The notes under the pieces: model-generated
What the model was told of the DNA's origin: nothing
Databases searched by the model: none
What the model saw: the letters and a program-made list of their open reading frames with translations, nothing else
In this document: positions 8,694 to 16,991 of the stretch, piece after piece
How the letters are laid out: every line of letters starts with the position of its first letter
How positions within the stretch are numbered: position 1 is the stretch's first letter
Source of the DNA: Pontixanthobacter aestiaquae
Lineage (GTDB): Bacteria; Pseudomonadota; Alphaproteobacteria; Sphingomonadales; Sphingomonadaceae
Reading direction: 5' to 3'
Assembly: GCF_009827455.1 (NCBI RefSeq)
Contig: NZ_WTYZ01000001.1
Coordinates: forward strand, 1,373,001-1,437,000
Length of the DNA stretch: 64,000 nt
Translations under genes and position numbers: made by a program

Positions 8694-10012
8694 TCGCCGC
8701 GCAGTTCCTGCCGCTTGCGGTCCCACCATTCCATCCGCTCGCGCACTTTACGTTCAAAGCCGCGCTCGACCGGTTCGTAATAGGTCTGCGGTTCCATTTC
8801 CTCCGGCCAGTAATTGTCCCCGGAGAAGCCGTCTTCGGCGTTGTGATCGTACGCGTAATCCTTGCCGTAGCCGATATCCTTCATCAATTTGGTCGGCGCG
8901 TTGAGGATGTTTTGTGGCGGCATCAGACTGCCGGTTTCCTTGGCGGCTTTGAACGAAGCCTTTTGCGCGGCGTAGGCGGCGTTCGATTTCGGCGCGGTCG
9001 CTAGATAGAGGCAGGCCTGCACAATCGCCAGCTCGCCCTCCGGACTCCCCAGAAATTCATAGGCATCTTTGGCTGCAAGACATTGGGTGAGTGCCTGCGG
9101 ATCGGCGAGGCCGATATCCTCGCTGGCAAAGCGCACCAGTCGGCGCAGGACGTAAAGCGGCTCTTCGCCTGCCGTCAGCATCCGCGCCATGTAGTAAAGC
9201 GCGGCCTGCGGGTCTGATCCGCGCAGGCTTTTGTGCAGCGCGCTGATAAGATTGTAATGTCCGTCACGATCCTTGTCATAGACGGCAACGCGGCGCTGGA
9301 GGAATTTGCCAAGGCCAGCCGGATCAAGCGGCTCGCGAATATTGGCGGCGTATAACGTTTCCGCCTGGTTGAGCAGGAAGCGCCCGTCACCATCGGCTGA
9401 TGCGACCAATGCGTCTTTGGCTTCGCCTGTGAGAGGGAGGGTGCCCTCTAGTTCCTCTGCGCGGGACAGAAGTGTAAACAGTGCATCCTGATCGAGCCGT
9501 TGCAGGATGAGGACTTGTGCGCGGCTAAGGAGCGCGGCGTTCAGCGCAAAGCTGGGGTTCTCGGTTGTCGCGCCAACCAGCGTCACTGTGCCGCGCTCGA
9601 CAAAGGGCAGAAAGCCATCTTGCTGTGCCCGGTTGAAGCGGTGAATTTCGTCCACGAATAGCAGTGTGCGTTGTCCCGCATCGGCGGCTTTGTCGGCTGC
9701 GGTGAAGGCTTTCTTGAGGTCAGCGACGCCAGAGAATACTGCGCTGATCGCTTCAAACCGCATACCCACTGCATCGGCCAGCAGGCGTGCCGTAGTGGTC
9801 TTTCCGGTGCCCGGCGGACCCCACAAGATCATCGAGGATAGTTTGCCCGCTGCGACCATCCGGCCGATTGCGCCGTCTGCGCCGGTCAGATGATCCTGCC
9901 CGACAACTTCATCCAATGCGCGCGGGCGTAGCCGATCAGCCAACGGCGAATCCTCTCTCGGCTGGTCGCGCGCAGGCAGTGGCGGGATGTCATCGGCAAA
10001 CAGGTCAGTCAT
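8690..10012 (-). CDS. rarA: Replication-associated recombination protein A
   Basis: A 440-residue AAA+ ATPase of the RarA/MgsA/WRNIP1 family, which acts at stalled replication forks and single-strand DNA junctions. It has the clamp-loader-like N-terminus [19 protein letters not shown], Walker [10 protein letters not shown] near residue 60, Walker [11 protein letters not shown], and sensor [13 protein letters not shown]. The C-terminal tetramerisation region includes [14 protein letters not shown] and NYWPEEM. Length matches the family. The ATG at 10012 is chosen because the upstream extension is not conserved-looking and lies over the divergent PadR promoter. It is co-translated with the RNase H-fold gene. 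Confidence 0.94.
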   Translation of the reverse strand: MTDLFADDIPPLPARDQPREDSPLADRLRPRALDEVVGQDHLTGADGAIGRMVAAGKLSSMILWGPPGTGKTTTARLLADAVGMRFEAISAVFSGVADLKKAFTAADKAADAGQRTLLFVDEIHRFNRAQQDGFLPFVERGTVTLVGATTENPSFALNAALLSRAQVLILQRLDQDALFTLLSRAEELEGTLPLTGEAKDALVASADGDGRFLLNQAETLYAANIREPLDPAGLGKFLQRRVAVYDKDRDGHYNLISALHKSLRGSDPQAALYYMARMLTAGEEPLYVLRRLVRFASEDIGLADPQALTQCLAAKDAYEFLGSPEGELAIVQACLYLATAPKSNAAYAAQKASFKAAKETGSLMPPQNILNAPTKLMKDIGYGKDYAYDHNAEDGFSGDNYWPEEMEPQTYYEPVERGFERKVRERMEWWDRKRQELRGE

Positions 10013-10072
10013 TCGTCGGATCAGATAGGCGCTTTGCCGAAGGATTGCATCAGCCACTTGTCAGATTGTCAT

Positions 10073-10086
10073 TAAGATATATCTTA
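10073..10086. promoter_or_regulatory. Probable PadR operator palindrome
   Basis: A perfect 14-bp palindrome, TAAGATATATCTTA, lies 34 bases before the PadR start and between that gene and divergent rarA. A related half-site, CTATCTTAGCTATA, follows at 10089-10102. PadR repressors often bind ATAT-rich palindromes at their own promoters, so autoregulation is inferred. Confidence 0.6.
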
Positions 10087-10120
10087 GAGCTATCTTAGCT
10101 ATATTGAGAGGAATGCTGAT

Positions 10121-10744
10121 ATGAGAGTTCACAAGATGAGAAAGATGCGTCGCCGCGGGTTCCCGATTGAGGCCATGTTCGCTTCCGGCAGTTGGGGCAA
10201 TTGGGGTGGCGATTTCGGCCGAGCCTTTGGAAGCGGAGGCCAGTTCGGTGGCGGTGGTCGCGGCCATCGCCGCAAACGCCGGATGTTCGGTACTGGCGAG
10301 CTTCGCCTGACACTTTTAATGCTGATCGGCGCCGAACCGCGCCATGGGTATGAGCTGATCAAGGCCATCGGCGAAATGACCGGCGGGGCCTACGAGCCCA
10401 GCCCGGGTGCAGTCTATCCAACGCTGCAAATGCTGGCGGATGAAGGTGTGATCACAGAAGCGAAGCCGAAAAAGGGTGACGAGGCCAAGAAAGCCTTCGA
10501 GATCACGCAATCGGGCAAGGAAGAGCTGGCCGACCGTGAGAATGAAGTCGCCAAAATCGTCGAGAAGCTGACCGCAATGTCGGGCAATGAAGAACGCAAC
10601 CGCGCGCCTGAACTGTTCCGGGCGATGGGCAACCTCGCTGGTGTGCTCAAAAACAAATATCGCACCGGCGGATTTGATGCAGCCGATATCGAAGAGATGG
10701 TCGATATTATAGACGATGCCGCCAAGCGGATCGAACGGCTTTAG
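10121..10744 (+). CDS. PadR-family transcriptional regulator
   Basis: A 207-residue DNA-binding protein. The winged helix occupies residues about 60-145: LLMLIGAEPRHGYELIKAI, then the PadR hallmark PSPGAVYPTLQMLADEG and the wing with EAKKAFEITQSGKEEL. The C-terminal helices (residues 150-207) should form the dimer interface. Residues 13-55 are unusually rich in Gly, Trp, Phe and Arg, a pattern shared with YqjI-like PadR proteins, although I see no His-rich metal site here. The ATG at 10121 has the ribosome site GAGAGGA. An AT-rich palindrome upstream is the likely operator. The small membrane protein 84 bases downstream may be its target. Confidence 0.88.
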   Translation: MRVHKMRKMRRRGFPIEAMFASGSWGNWGGDFGRAFGSGGQFGGGGRGHRRKRRMFGTGELRLTLLMLIGAEPRHGYELIKAIGEMTGGAYEPSPGAVYPTLQMLADEGVITEAKPKKGDEAKKAFEITQSGKEELADRENEVAKIVEKLTAMSGNEERNRAPELFRAMGNLAGVLKNKYRTGGFDAADIEEMVDIIDDAAKRIERL

Positions 10745-10828
10745 TTAGCCACTCACCGAGTCGCATTTGGCGCAACTGCGATCTGGTGCTATTTCCCCTC
10801 CATCGAATTGGTGGAGGGGAACATCACT

Positions 10829-11293
10829 ATGGGAAGTTCAGCGGAAAACACCGGCAAAGCGCCGTGGCACCTTTGGATCATTGGCGGGATCACACTTTTG
10901 TTCAACGGGTTTGGCGCGAACGACTATCTGCAATCCCAACTTCGCAATCGCGATTATATTGAATCGATGATTGGCGGCTACGACATCACAGTCGATCAGA
11001 TGCTCGCCTATATTGACAGTTTCCCTGCTTGGGCCAGCGCTAGCTGGGCATTGGGTGTATGGGGCGCTGTGGCTGGATCGCTGCTGCTTTTGTTGCGGAG
11101 CCGGTTTGCTTTTTATGCCTATGCAATCGCGTTGGTAGGCCTGCTGTTCACTACGATATACCAGTTTGGCGGAGCCATGCCTGAACAATTGGCCGGACCA
11201 GGCCAGATGGTTTTCGCAGCAATAATCTGGATTGTAACGCTGGGGCTGGCATATTACGCTCGCCGAATGTCGGCAGCGGGCGTTCTTCGCTAA
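10829..11293 (+). CDS. Hypothetical four-span membrane protein
   Basis: A 154-residue protein with about four hydrophobic segments: LWIIGGITLLFNGFGAND, SWALGVWGAVAGSLLLLL, FYAYAIALVGLLFTTIY and MVFAAIIWIVTLGLAYYA. There are no catalytic motifs; the family is unknown to me, although similar small proteins are frequent in sphingomonads. The ATG at 10829 is chosen over a TTG at 10808 because GGAGGGGA lies 11 bases before it. It follows the PadR gene and could be regulated by it. It converges on the glycosyltransferase gene with only 3 bases between stops. Confidence 0.75.
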   Translation: MGSSAENTGKAPWHLWIIGGITLLFNGFGANDYLQSQLRNRDYIESMIGGYDITVDQMLAYIDSFPAWASASWALGVWGAVAGSLLLLLRSRFAFYAYAIALVGLLFTTIYQFGGAMPEQLAGPGQMVFAAIIWIVTLGLAYYARRMSAAGVLR

Positions 11294-11296
11294 CGC

Positions 11297-12445
11297 TTAT
11301 TTCTGACGAGCTTCGATCAGGCGGATATAGGTATCGGCCACCGCTTGGTTGATCGCGTCCCAGCTATATTCGAGGCTGCGTTTTTCACCCGCGGCGCCTT
11401 GCTGCGCGCGTAGGCCGTCGTCGGTGCAATAGCGGGCAAGCGCTTCTGCAAAGGCTTCAGCGCCTGTTGGCGGGACCAGCGTGCCGGTTTCCCCATCCAG
11501 AACCAGACTTGCCGCGCCGGTCGCGCCGGCTGCCACCACGGGTAGGCCACACGCCATCGCTTCCAATGTCACATTGCCGAACGTTTCGGTGATCGACGGG
11601 TTGAAAAAGATATCACCACTGGCCAGCGCGCGGCCTAGATCAGGGCCCGTCTGGAACCCTGCAAAGATACCGCCTGGTAGAGCCTTTTCGAACCATTTCT
11701 GCGCCGGGCCTTCGCCGATGACCAGCACCTTGTGCGGGATCTGGCGTTTGCGCAGTTGAACAATGGTCTCGGCAAAAATGTCGAGCCCTTTCTCCATCAC
11801 CAACCGGCCAAGGAACACGATCGCGACATCGTCGTCTTCGATACCGAGCGAACGGCGCCATGCAAGGTCGCGTTTCTCGGACGCGAATATCGTCCGGTCC
11901 ACGCCGCGTGACCAGATGCTGATATCGTGATGCATTTCCTGTTCGCGCAAAGTTTCGATCTGGCTTTCCGACGGCGCGACCAACCCGTCGCAGCGTTGGT
12001 AAAAGCGGCGGAGCATCGCCTCCAGCCATGGTTCGGTAAAGCCGAGCCCGTAATAGCGCGGATAGGTTTCAAACCGCGTGTGGACCGACGCTAGGATTGG
12101 CAAGTGTTTGTCGCGTGCCCAACTAACGGCGCGGTGCGCCGAGACGTCGGGCGAAGACACATGCAGGATGTTTGGATTGAACGCTTCGATATCGTTCTTG
12201 ACCGCATCAGGCAGGCCAAGCGGGAAGCGGAACTCGCTCCGTCCGGGAATCGCGACCGATGGCAGGCTGACCAGATCGCCTTGTGGTTCAAAGGCCGGTT
12301 CGTCGATGGTAGGCGCATAAACGCGCACTTTCGCGCCTTGCCGCAGCAAATACTCGACCAGCCGGTTCAGGGCCTGATTCGCGCCATCACGGACATAGTT
12401 ATAATTGCCGCTAAACAGGGCGATACGAAGGTCTGACGTCTGCAT
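11297..12445 (-). CDS. Glycosyltransferase, GT4 family
   Basis: A 382-residue retaining glycosyltransferase with two Rossmann-like domains (GT-B). The N-terminal domain begins RIALFSGNYNYVRDGANQAL and includes ILHVSSPDVSAHRAVSWA; the C-terminal domain has IVFLGRLVMEKGLDIFAET and the EX7E donor site in ITETFGNVTLEAMACG. It resembles the mannosyl/sulfoquinovosyl-type enzymes that glycosylate membrane lipids, but the acceptor cannot be told from sequence. The ATG at 12445 is the conserved-looking start; a longer frame enters the repeat upstream. No polysaccharide cluster surrounds it. Confidence 0.87.
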   Translation of the reverse strand: MQTSDLRIALFSGNYNYVRDGANQALNRLVEYLLRQGAKVRVYAPTIDEPAFEPQGDLVSLPSVAIPGRSEFRFPLGLPDAVKNDIEAFNPNILHVSSPDVSAHRAVSWARDKHLPILASVHTRFETYPRYYGLGFTEPWLEAMLRRFYQRCDGLVAPSESQIETLREQEMHHDISIWSRGVDRTIFASEKRDLAWRRSLGIEDDDVAIVFLGRLVMEKGLDIFAETIVQLRKRQIPHKVLVIGEGPAQKWFEKALPGGIFAGFQTGPDLGRALASGDIFFNPSITETFGNVTLEAMACGLPVVAAGATGAASLVLDGETGTLVPPTGAEAFAEALARYCTDDGLRAQQGAAGEKRSLEYSWDAINQAVADTYIRLIEARQK

Positions 12446-12488
12446 CGGGAGCGCTTTATAGGCCTGCGGTGCGTTTGGCGAGAGTGGA

Positions 12489-12757
12489 GTGTTTTGTTTG
12501 TTTGGTCCTGCGGGCGCGAGGCATCCGCCTCGCTTGCTTCCTCGCATAAGCTCGGGCTGCCGTGCAGGTGGCCTTGCGGTCCGCTGGTCGCGAACCGGAC
12601 CATTCCAAGCCAGCTATCTCTCGTACGTGTTTTTGGTCGCGGCAGCCATAGGGCCAAGCGGCCCGCCCGCAGCGGAGCGACCGTCCGGGAGCGAAAGCGA
12701 GGATAGCCAAGTGAGCGGATGCGACCGCCGGCGCTTGAGGCTAAACAAACAAAAGAC
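12489..12757. repeat. Intergenic repeat element with imperfect inverted ends
   Basis: This fills most of the 432-base gap between the glycosyltransferase and serC. The left end reads TTTTGTTTGTTT and then a G/C-rich block with GCATCCGC and CCTCGC; read on the opposite strand, the right end (12700-12757) shows the same order, so the ends are imperfect inverted repeats around 160 bases. The right end is shared with 7637-7675. No transposase, start codon with ribosome site, or known RNA is seen. It may be a non-autonomous element or a decayed one. Confidence 0.55.
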
Positions 12758-12826
12758 TCCGGCGACTGAGGGGCTAAAACAAACAGTAACCGCTTGACAT
12801 GGTGCGACGCAACATTACTGCGCCAC

Positions 12827-12872
12827 TTGGGCCACGCGGTCCCAACGCCGCGCGAGCTCTCTGTAAGGAGAG
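12827..12872 (+). promoter_or_regulatory. Candidate serC leader RNA (two hairpins, ribosome site sequestered)
   Basis: Just before serC, two hairpins can be drawn: TTGGG/CCCAA (12827-12831 with 12841-12845) and CTCTCT-GTAA-GGAGAG (12857-12872). The second encloses the serC ribosome site AAGGAG, 6 bases from the ATG. A TTGACA box lies at 12794. A 'serC RNA motif' with two hairpins is known before serC-serA in alphaproteobacteria; whether this is a member needs a covariance search. Translation control is inferred. Confidence 0.45.
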
Positions 12873-12877
12873 AATAC

Positions 12878-14065
12878 ATGACTGACGTAACCCACCAGGG
12901 CGCGCCTGCGCGCCCGTCTATGCCGGCGCTGAAGCCAGAGCGTCCTTTCTTTTCGTCTGGACCAACTGCCAAATTCAAAGGCTGGTCGGCGAGCAATCTT
13001 GAAACCAAAGCTCTCGGGCGTTCGCACCGTTCTGCCGTCGGCAAGGCGCGGCTGAAATATGCCATCGACCTGACTCGCGAATTATTGGGCGTGCCCGATG
13101 ATTACCTCGTCGGCATCATGCCGGGTTCGGATACCGGCGCTCTCGAATGCGCGATGTGGACGATGCTGGGCGCCCGCCCCGCGACCGTCGCGGCGTGGGA
13201 AAGCTTCGGCAATGTGTGGATTCAGGACGCAGTCAAGCAACTGAAGCTGAAAGACCTGACAGTCCTCGACGCCGATTACGGCGAAATCCCCGATCTGGCG
13301 AGCATTCCGCAGGACAATGATGTTGTCTTCACATGGAATGGCACAACATCAGGCGCGAAGATCAAGAACACCGACTGGCTCGCGGATGACCGCGAAGGCA
13401 TCACCATCAACGATGCGACCAGCGCGATTTTTGCTCAGGAGATGGATTGGGCGAAGCTCGATGCCACGACTTTTAGCTGGCAGAAAGTGATGGGCTCGGA
13501 GGCGCAGCACGGGATGCTGATCCTCAGCCCCAAGGCGGTTGCGCGGATCGAAAGCTACGATCCCGAATGGCCTCTGCCGAAGCTGTTTCGCCTCAAAAAA
13601 GGCGACAAAATCAATCGCGCAATTTTTGAAGGTGCGACGATCAACACGCCCAGCCTGCTGGCGACTGAGGATTACATCCTTGCTCTCGAATGGGCGAAAT
13701 CGCTCGGCGGACGTCAGGCGATGTTCGACCGCGCCGATGCCAATGCGAAGATCGTGACTGACTGGATCGAAGCGACGCCATGGCTTCGCAATATGGTTTC
13801 CGATCCGGAACAGCGCACCAATACTGGCGTGTGTTTCGTTCTCCAGGGCGAATATTACGACAGCTTGTCGCCGGAAGATCAGGCGGCGGTTCCTAAGAAA
13901 ATCGCAGCGAAGCTCGATGAACTGGACGTAGGCTACGACTTCAACGGCTACCGCGATGCGCCGCCAAGCCTGCGCATCTGGTGCGGCGGTACAATTGAGG
14001 AAGAGGATTTGCGCCGCCTTCTTCCGTGGATCGAATGGGCTTACGCAGAGCTTCAATCCCAATAA
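12878..14065 (+). CDS. serC: Phosphoserine aminotransferase
   Basis: A 395-residue PLP aminotransferase that makes 3-phosphoserine from 3-phosphohydroxypyruvate and glutamate. The PLP lysine is in FSWQKVMGSEAQHGML, with the cofactor aspartate in NDATSAIF and the substrate region VGIMPGSDTGALECAMW. This is the alphaproteobacterial/archaeal-type SerC, with GATINTPSLLATEDY. The ATG at 12878 has AAGGAGAG at 8 bases; the frame is open further upstream to the TTG at 12794, but that lies in the leader. It is followed by serA after an 81-bp repeat, so the two serine steps are probably co-transcribed. Confidence 0.94.
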   Translation: MTDVTHQGAPARPSMPALKPERPFFSSGPTAKFKGWSASNLETKALGRSHRSAVGKARLKYAIDLTRELLGVPDDYLVGIMPGSDTGALECAMWTMLGARPATVAAWESFGNVWIQDAVKQLKLKDLTVLDADYGEIPDLASIPQDNDVVFTWNGTTSGAKIKNTDWLADDREGITINDATSAIFAQEMDWAKLDATTFSWQKVMGSEAQHGMLILSPKAVARIESYDPEWPLPKLFRLKKGDKINRAIFEGATINTPSLLATEDYILALEWAKSLGGRQAMFDRADANAKIVTDWIEATPWLRNMVSDPEQRTNTGVCFVLQGEYYDSLSPEDQAAVPKKIAAKLDELDVGYDFNGYRDAPPSLRIWCGGTIEEEDLRRLLPWIEWAYAELQSQ

Positions 14066-14071
14066 ATTTCC

Positions 14072-14152
14072 CGTCATACCCGCGGAAGCGGGGACCCAGA
14101 GTATAGAGCTCATACTTTACCGCCCTGGGTTCCCGCTTCCGCGGGGATGACG
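14072..14152. repeat. 81-bp inverted-repeat element, copy A
   Basis: Terminal inverted repeats of about 28 bp (CGTCATACCCGCGGAAGCGG at the left, its near-complement at the right) enclose an unrelated centre. Each arm is itself a hairpin (CCCGCGGAAGCGGG), giving the REPIN layout of paired REP sequences. The same size and arms are found at 15774-15854. It sits between serC and serA and could fold in their mRNA. Confidence 0.85.
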
Positions 14153-14171
14153 ATGTTTGAGGTATTTTCAA

Positions 14172-15755
14172 ATGACCAAACCCAAAGTTCTCATCTCCGA
14201 CAAGATGGACCCGAATGCCGCGCGTATTTTTGAAGAGCGCGGCTGCGATGTAGACGTAATCACCGGCGAAACGCCTGAAGAACTGATTGCCCGTATCGGC
14301 GAGTATGATGGCCTCGCCATCCGCTCTTCGACCAAAGTCACGCAGGAAGTGCTCGACGCCGCGACCAATCTGAAAGTGATCGGCCGCGCAGGCATCGGGG
14401 TCGACAATGTCGATATCCCCTATGCCAGCGGGAAGGGCGTGGTCGTGATGAACACGCCATTCGGTAATTCGATCACGACCGCAGAGCATGCCATTGCAAT
14501 GGTGATGGCGCTTGCCCGTCAAATTCCGCAAGCAAATACGCGCACGCAAGCGGGTGAATGGCCCAAGAAGGACTTCATGGGCATCGAGATCACCGGCAAA
14601 ACGCTGGGCTTGATCGGTGCCGGTAATATCGGTTCAATCGTTGCCAGCCGTGCGCTGGGCTTGAAGATGAAAGTGATCGCTTTCGATCCATTCCTGACCG
14701 AGGATCGCGCGATTGAAATCGGCGTCGAGAAGGTTGATTTGGACGGTTTGCTGGCCCGGGCGGACTTTATCACATTGCACACCCCGCTGACCGACCAGAC
14801 GCGGAATATTCTGAGCCGTGAGAACCTGGAAAAGACAAAACCGGGCGTGCGCATTGTCAATTGCGCGCGCGGCGGTTTGATCGATGAGGCGGCTCTCGCT
14901 GATCTGCTGGAAAGCGGTCATGTTGCTGGCGCAGCGCTCGACGTGTTCGAGACCGAGCCTGCCACCGAAAGCCCGCTTTTCGGCAAAGCCAACTTCATTT
15001 GCACGCCGCACCTCGGCGCATCGACCACCGAAGCGCAGGTCAATGTCGCGCTGCAAGTGGCCGAGCAATTGTCAGACTATCTCGTCAATGGCGGCGTCAC
15101 CAATGCGCTCAATATGCCCAGCCTCAGCGCGGAAGAAGCGCCCAAGTTGAGGCCATATATGGCACTGGCAGAGAACCTGGGTTCGCTGGTCGGGCAACTT
15201 GCGCATGGCAATCTGACCAAAATCAGTATCGAACGCGAAGGCGCAGCTGCTGACCTCAATGGCAAACCGATCACTGGTGCCGTTCTGGCCGGTTTCATGC
15301 GCCGCTATTCGGACAGCGTGAACATGGTGAACGCGCCTTATCTCGCCAAGGAACGCGGCATGGAAGTGCGCGAAATCCGCAACGAGAAGGAAGGGTATTA
15401 CAATACCCTGTTGCGGGTGACGGTGGAAACCGAGCAGGGCAATCGCTCCGTCGCGGGTACTTTGTTCGGCAGCGAAGCGCCGCGTCTTGTCAATATTTTC
15501 GGCATAGGCATCGAAGCCGATTTGCAGGGCCACATGCTCTACATCGTCAACGAGGATGCGCCGGGCTTCATTGGCCGGATCGGTTCGCTTCTGGGTGAGA
15601 ACGGCATCAATATCGGTAACTTCAACCTTGGTCGCCGGGAAGGCGGGGGTGAGGCGGTGTTGCTGCTGTCTGTCGATCAGCCGATCCCGCAAGAAGTCGT
15701 CGATCAAGCCTGCGCGCTCGAGGGTGTGAAGGTTGTGACACCGCTGGCGTTTTAA
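14172..15755 (+). CDS. serA: D-3-phosphoglycerate dehydrogenase
   Basis: A 527-residue, full-length type 1 enzyme, the first committed step of serine synthesis. Domains in order: NAD-dependent 2-hydroxyacid dehydrogenase catalytic parts with VIGRAGIGVDNVDIP, the nucleotide loop LGLIGAGNIGSIVAS near residue 145, catalytic Arg in VNCARGGLIDEAAL, Glu in LDVFETEPA and His in TPHLGASTTEAQ; then the substrate-binding/ASB domain (about 320-450); then a C-terminal ACT domain with HMLYIVNEDAPGFIGRIG, likely the serine feedback site. The ATG at 14172 is preferred to 14157 for family fit. It lies between two 81-bp repeats. Confidence 0.96.
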   Translation: MTKPKVLISDKMDPNAARIFEERGCDVDVITGETPEELIARIGEYDGLAIRSSTKVTQEVLDAATNLKVIGRAGIGVDNVDIPYASGKGVVVMNTPFGNSITTAEHAIAMVMALARQIPQANTRTQAGEWPKKDFMGIEITGKTLGLIGAGNIGSIVASRALGLKMKVIAFDPFLTEDRAIEIGVEKVDLDGLLARADFITLHTPLTDQTRNILSRENLEKTKPGVRIVNCARGGLIDEAALADLLESGHVAGAALDVFETEPATESPLFGKANFICTPHLGASTTEAQVNVALQVAEQLSDYLVNGGVTNALNMPSLSAEEAPKLRPYMALAENLGSLVGQLAHGNLTKISIEREGAAADLNGKPITGAVLAGFMRRYSDSVNMVNAPYLAKERGMEVREIRNEKEGYYNTLLRVTVETEQGNRSVAGTLFGSEAPRLVNIFGIGIEADLQGHMLYIVNEDAPGFIGRIGSLLGENGINIGNFNLGRREGGGEAVLLLSVDQPIPQEVVDQACALEGVKVVTPLAF

Positions 15756-15773
15756 GACCAAGTTGCAAATCGT

Positions 15774-15854
15774 CGTCATCCCCGCGAAAGCGGGGACCCA
15801 GAATAAATCTGACCGGCGCAGCCACACTGGGTTCCCGCTTTCGCGGGAATGACG
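15774..15854. repeat. 81-bp inverted-repeat element, copy B
   Basis: Same length and architecture as 14072-14152: arms CGTCATCCCCGCGAAAGCGG and near-complement ending GGGAATGACG, with different central sequence (GAATAAATCTGACCGG and on). The arms are more perfect than copy A. It separates serA from hisZ, ending 21 bases before the hisZ start. Confidence 0.88.
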
Positions 15855-15875
15855 AAGTAGGTAAGGGGCGTTACC

Positions 15876-16991
15876 ATGACCACGAACACCGATGATCTGC
15901 TGCCCGTAGGGCTATCCGACCGCCTCCCGCGCGAAGCCGCGATTGCGACCCATGCAATGCGCGCAGTGTTGGGGGCGATGGACAGTCATGGCTATGATCG
16001 TGTGCGTCCGCCGCTGGTCGAGTTCGAGAAATCGATGGCGGAGCGGATGGACGGGATTCAGCCGCGCAAGATGTTCCGCTTTGTCGATCCGGTCAGCCTC
16101 CGCACAATGGCATTGCGGTCTGATATGACGGTGCAGGTCGGGCGCATTGCCGCGACATCGCTCGCGGGCGCTGCGCGTCCATTGCGGCTGTGTTATGCGG
16201 GTGAAGTCGCCACGATTACCTCCGATCAACTCGATCCCGCGCGCCAGCGCTTGCAGTTAGGCGCCGAGCTGATCGGTAATGATAGCGTTGCGGCAGCGGG
16301 CGAATTGGTCGCGTTGGCGATTGAAGCGCTTGAAGCCGCCGGAGCAACCGGCATCTCGGTCGATTTCACGCTGCCCGATCTCGTCGACGTTCTGGCTGTG
16401 AAGGCGATGCCGCTCAATGACAGTCAAATGGCTGCGGTACGCCGCGAACTCGACACCAAAGATGCGGGCGGCCTCAAGCAGGCTGGCGGTGAATCCTATT
16501 TGCCGCTGCTTTATGCGACCGGCGATTTCGAAAAGGCTATCGAACAGCTCGCTGCCATCGATGCAGGCGGGGCGCTCACATCACGGATAGACGGTCTCAA
16601 AGCTATCGCTGCACGTGTATCTGACAAGGCTCGAATTACTCTCGACCCAACCGAACGCCACGGCTTCGAATATCAAAGCTGGTTCGGTTTCACGATCTAC
16701 GCCGAAGGCGTTCGAGGGGCGTTGGGCCGGGGGGGGACCTACACAATCTGTGGCAGCGACGAAGCTGCGACCGGTTTTTCGCTCTATATCGACCGCTTGA
16801 TCGATGCATTGGATGAAGGCGGGGAACGCCACACGTTGTTCCTTCCCTTTGGCCACGACACAGTGGCCGCCACCAAGCTGCGCGCCGAGGGATGGCGGAC
16901 TGTTGCCGCGCTTGGCGAAACCGATGGTGATCCGGTGGCAATCGGCTGTACCCATACGCTTGACGGCGTGGAGCCGACGAAGCTCGGCTGA
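15876..16991 (+). CDS. hisZ: ATP phosphoribosyltransferase regulatory subunit
   Basis: A 371-residue HisZ, a catalytically inactive relative of histidyl-tRNA synthetase that partners the short HisG to start histidine synthesis. The class II synthetase motifs are visible: YDRVRPPLVEFEKSM, the motif 2 region MALRSDMTVQVGRIA and RPLRLCYAGEV, then the QLGAELIGNDS segment. The C-terminal anticodon domain of true HisRS is absent. No hisG is in the window. Placement between serA and purA is a common alphaproteobacterial order. Its stop abuts that of the opposing esterase gene with no spacing, so transcripts of the two must overlap. Confidence 0.92.
   Translation: MTTNTDDLLPVGLSDRLPREAAIATHAMRAVLGAMDSHGYDRVRPPLVEFEKSMAERMDGIQPRKMFRFVDPVSLRTMALRSDMTVQVGRIAATSLAGAARPLRLCYAGEVATITSDQLDPARQRLQLGAELIGNDSVAAAGELVALAIEALEAAGATGISVDFTLPDLVDVLAVKAMPLNDSQMAAVRRELDTKDAGGLKQAGGESYLPLLYATGDFEKAIEQLAAIDAGGALTSRIDGLKAIAARVSDKARITLDPTERHGFEYQSWFGFTIYAEGVRGALGRGGTYTICGSDEAATGFSLYIDRLIDALDEGGERHTLFLPFGHDTVAATKLRAEGWRTVAALGETDGDPVAIGCTHTLDGVEPTKLG

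Noticed and set aside
12367-13065. 232-codon minus-strand frame between the glycosyltransferase and serC
   Set aside because: It runs through the dispersed repeat and the serC 5' end; no start site or conserved content.
14072-15854. Possible CRISPR repeats
   Set aside because: Only two copies 1.7 kb apart, each a long palindrome with a gene between; not an array with spacers.
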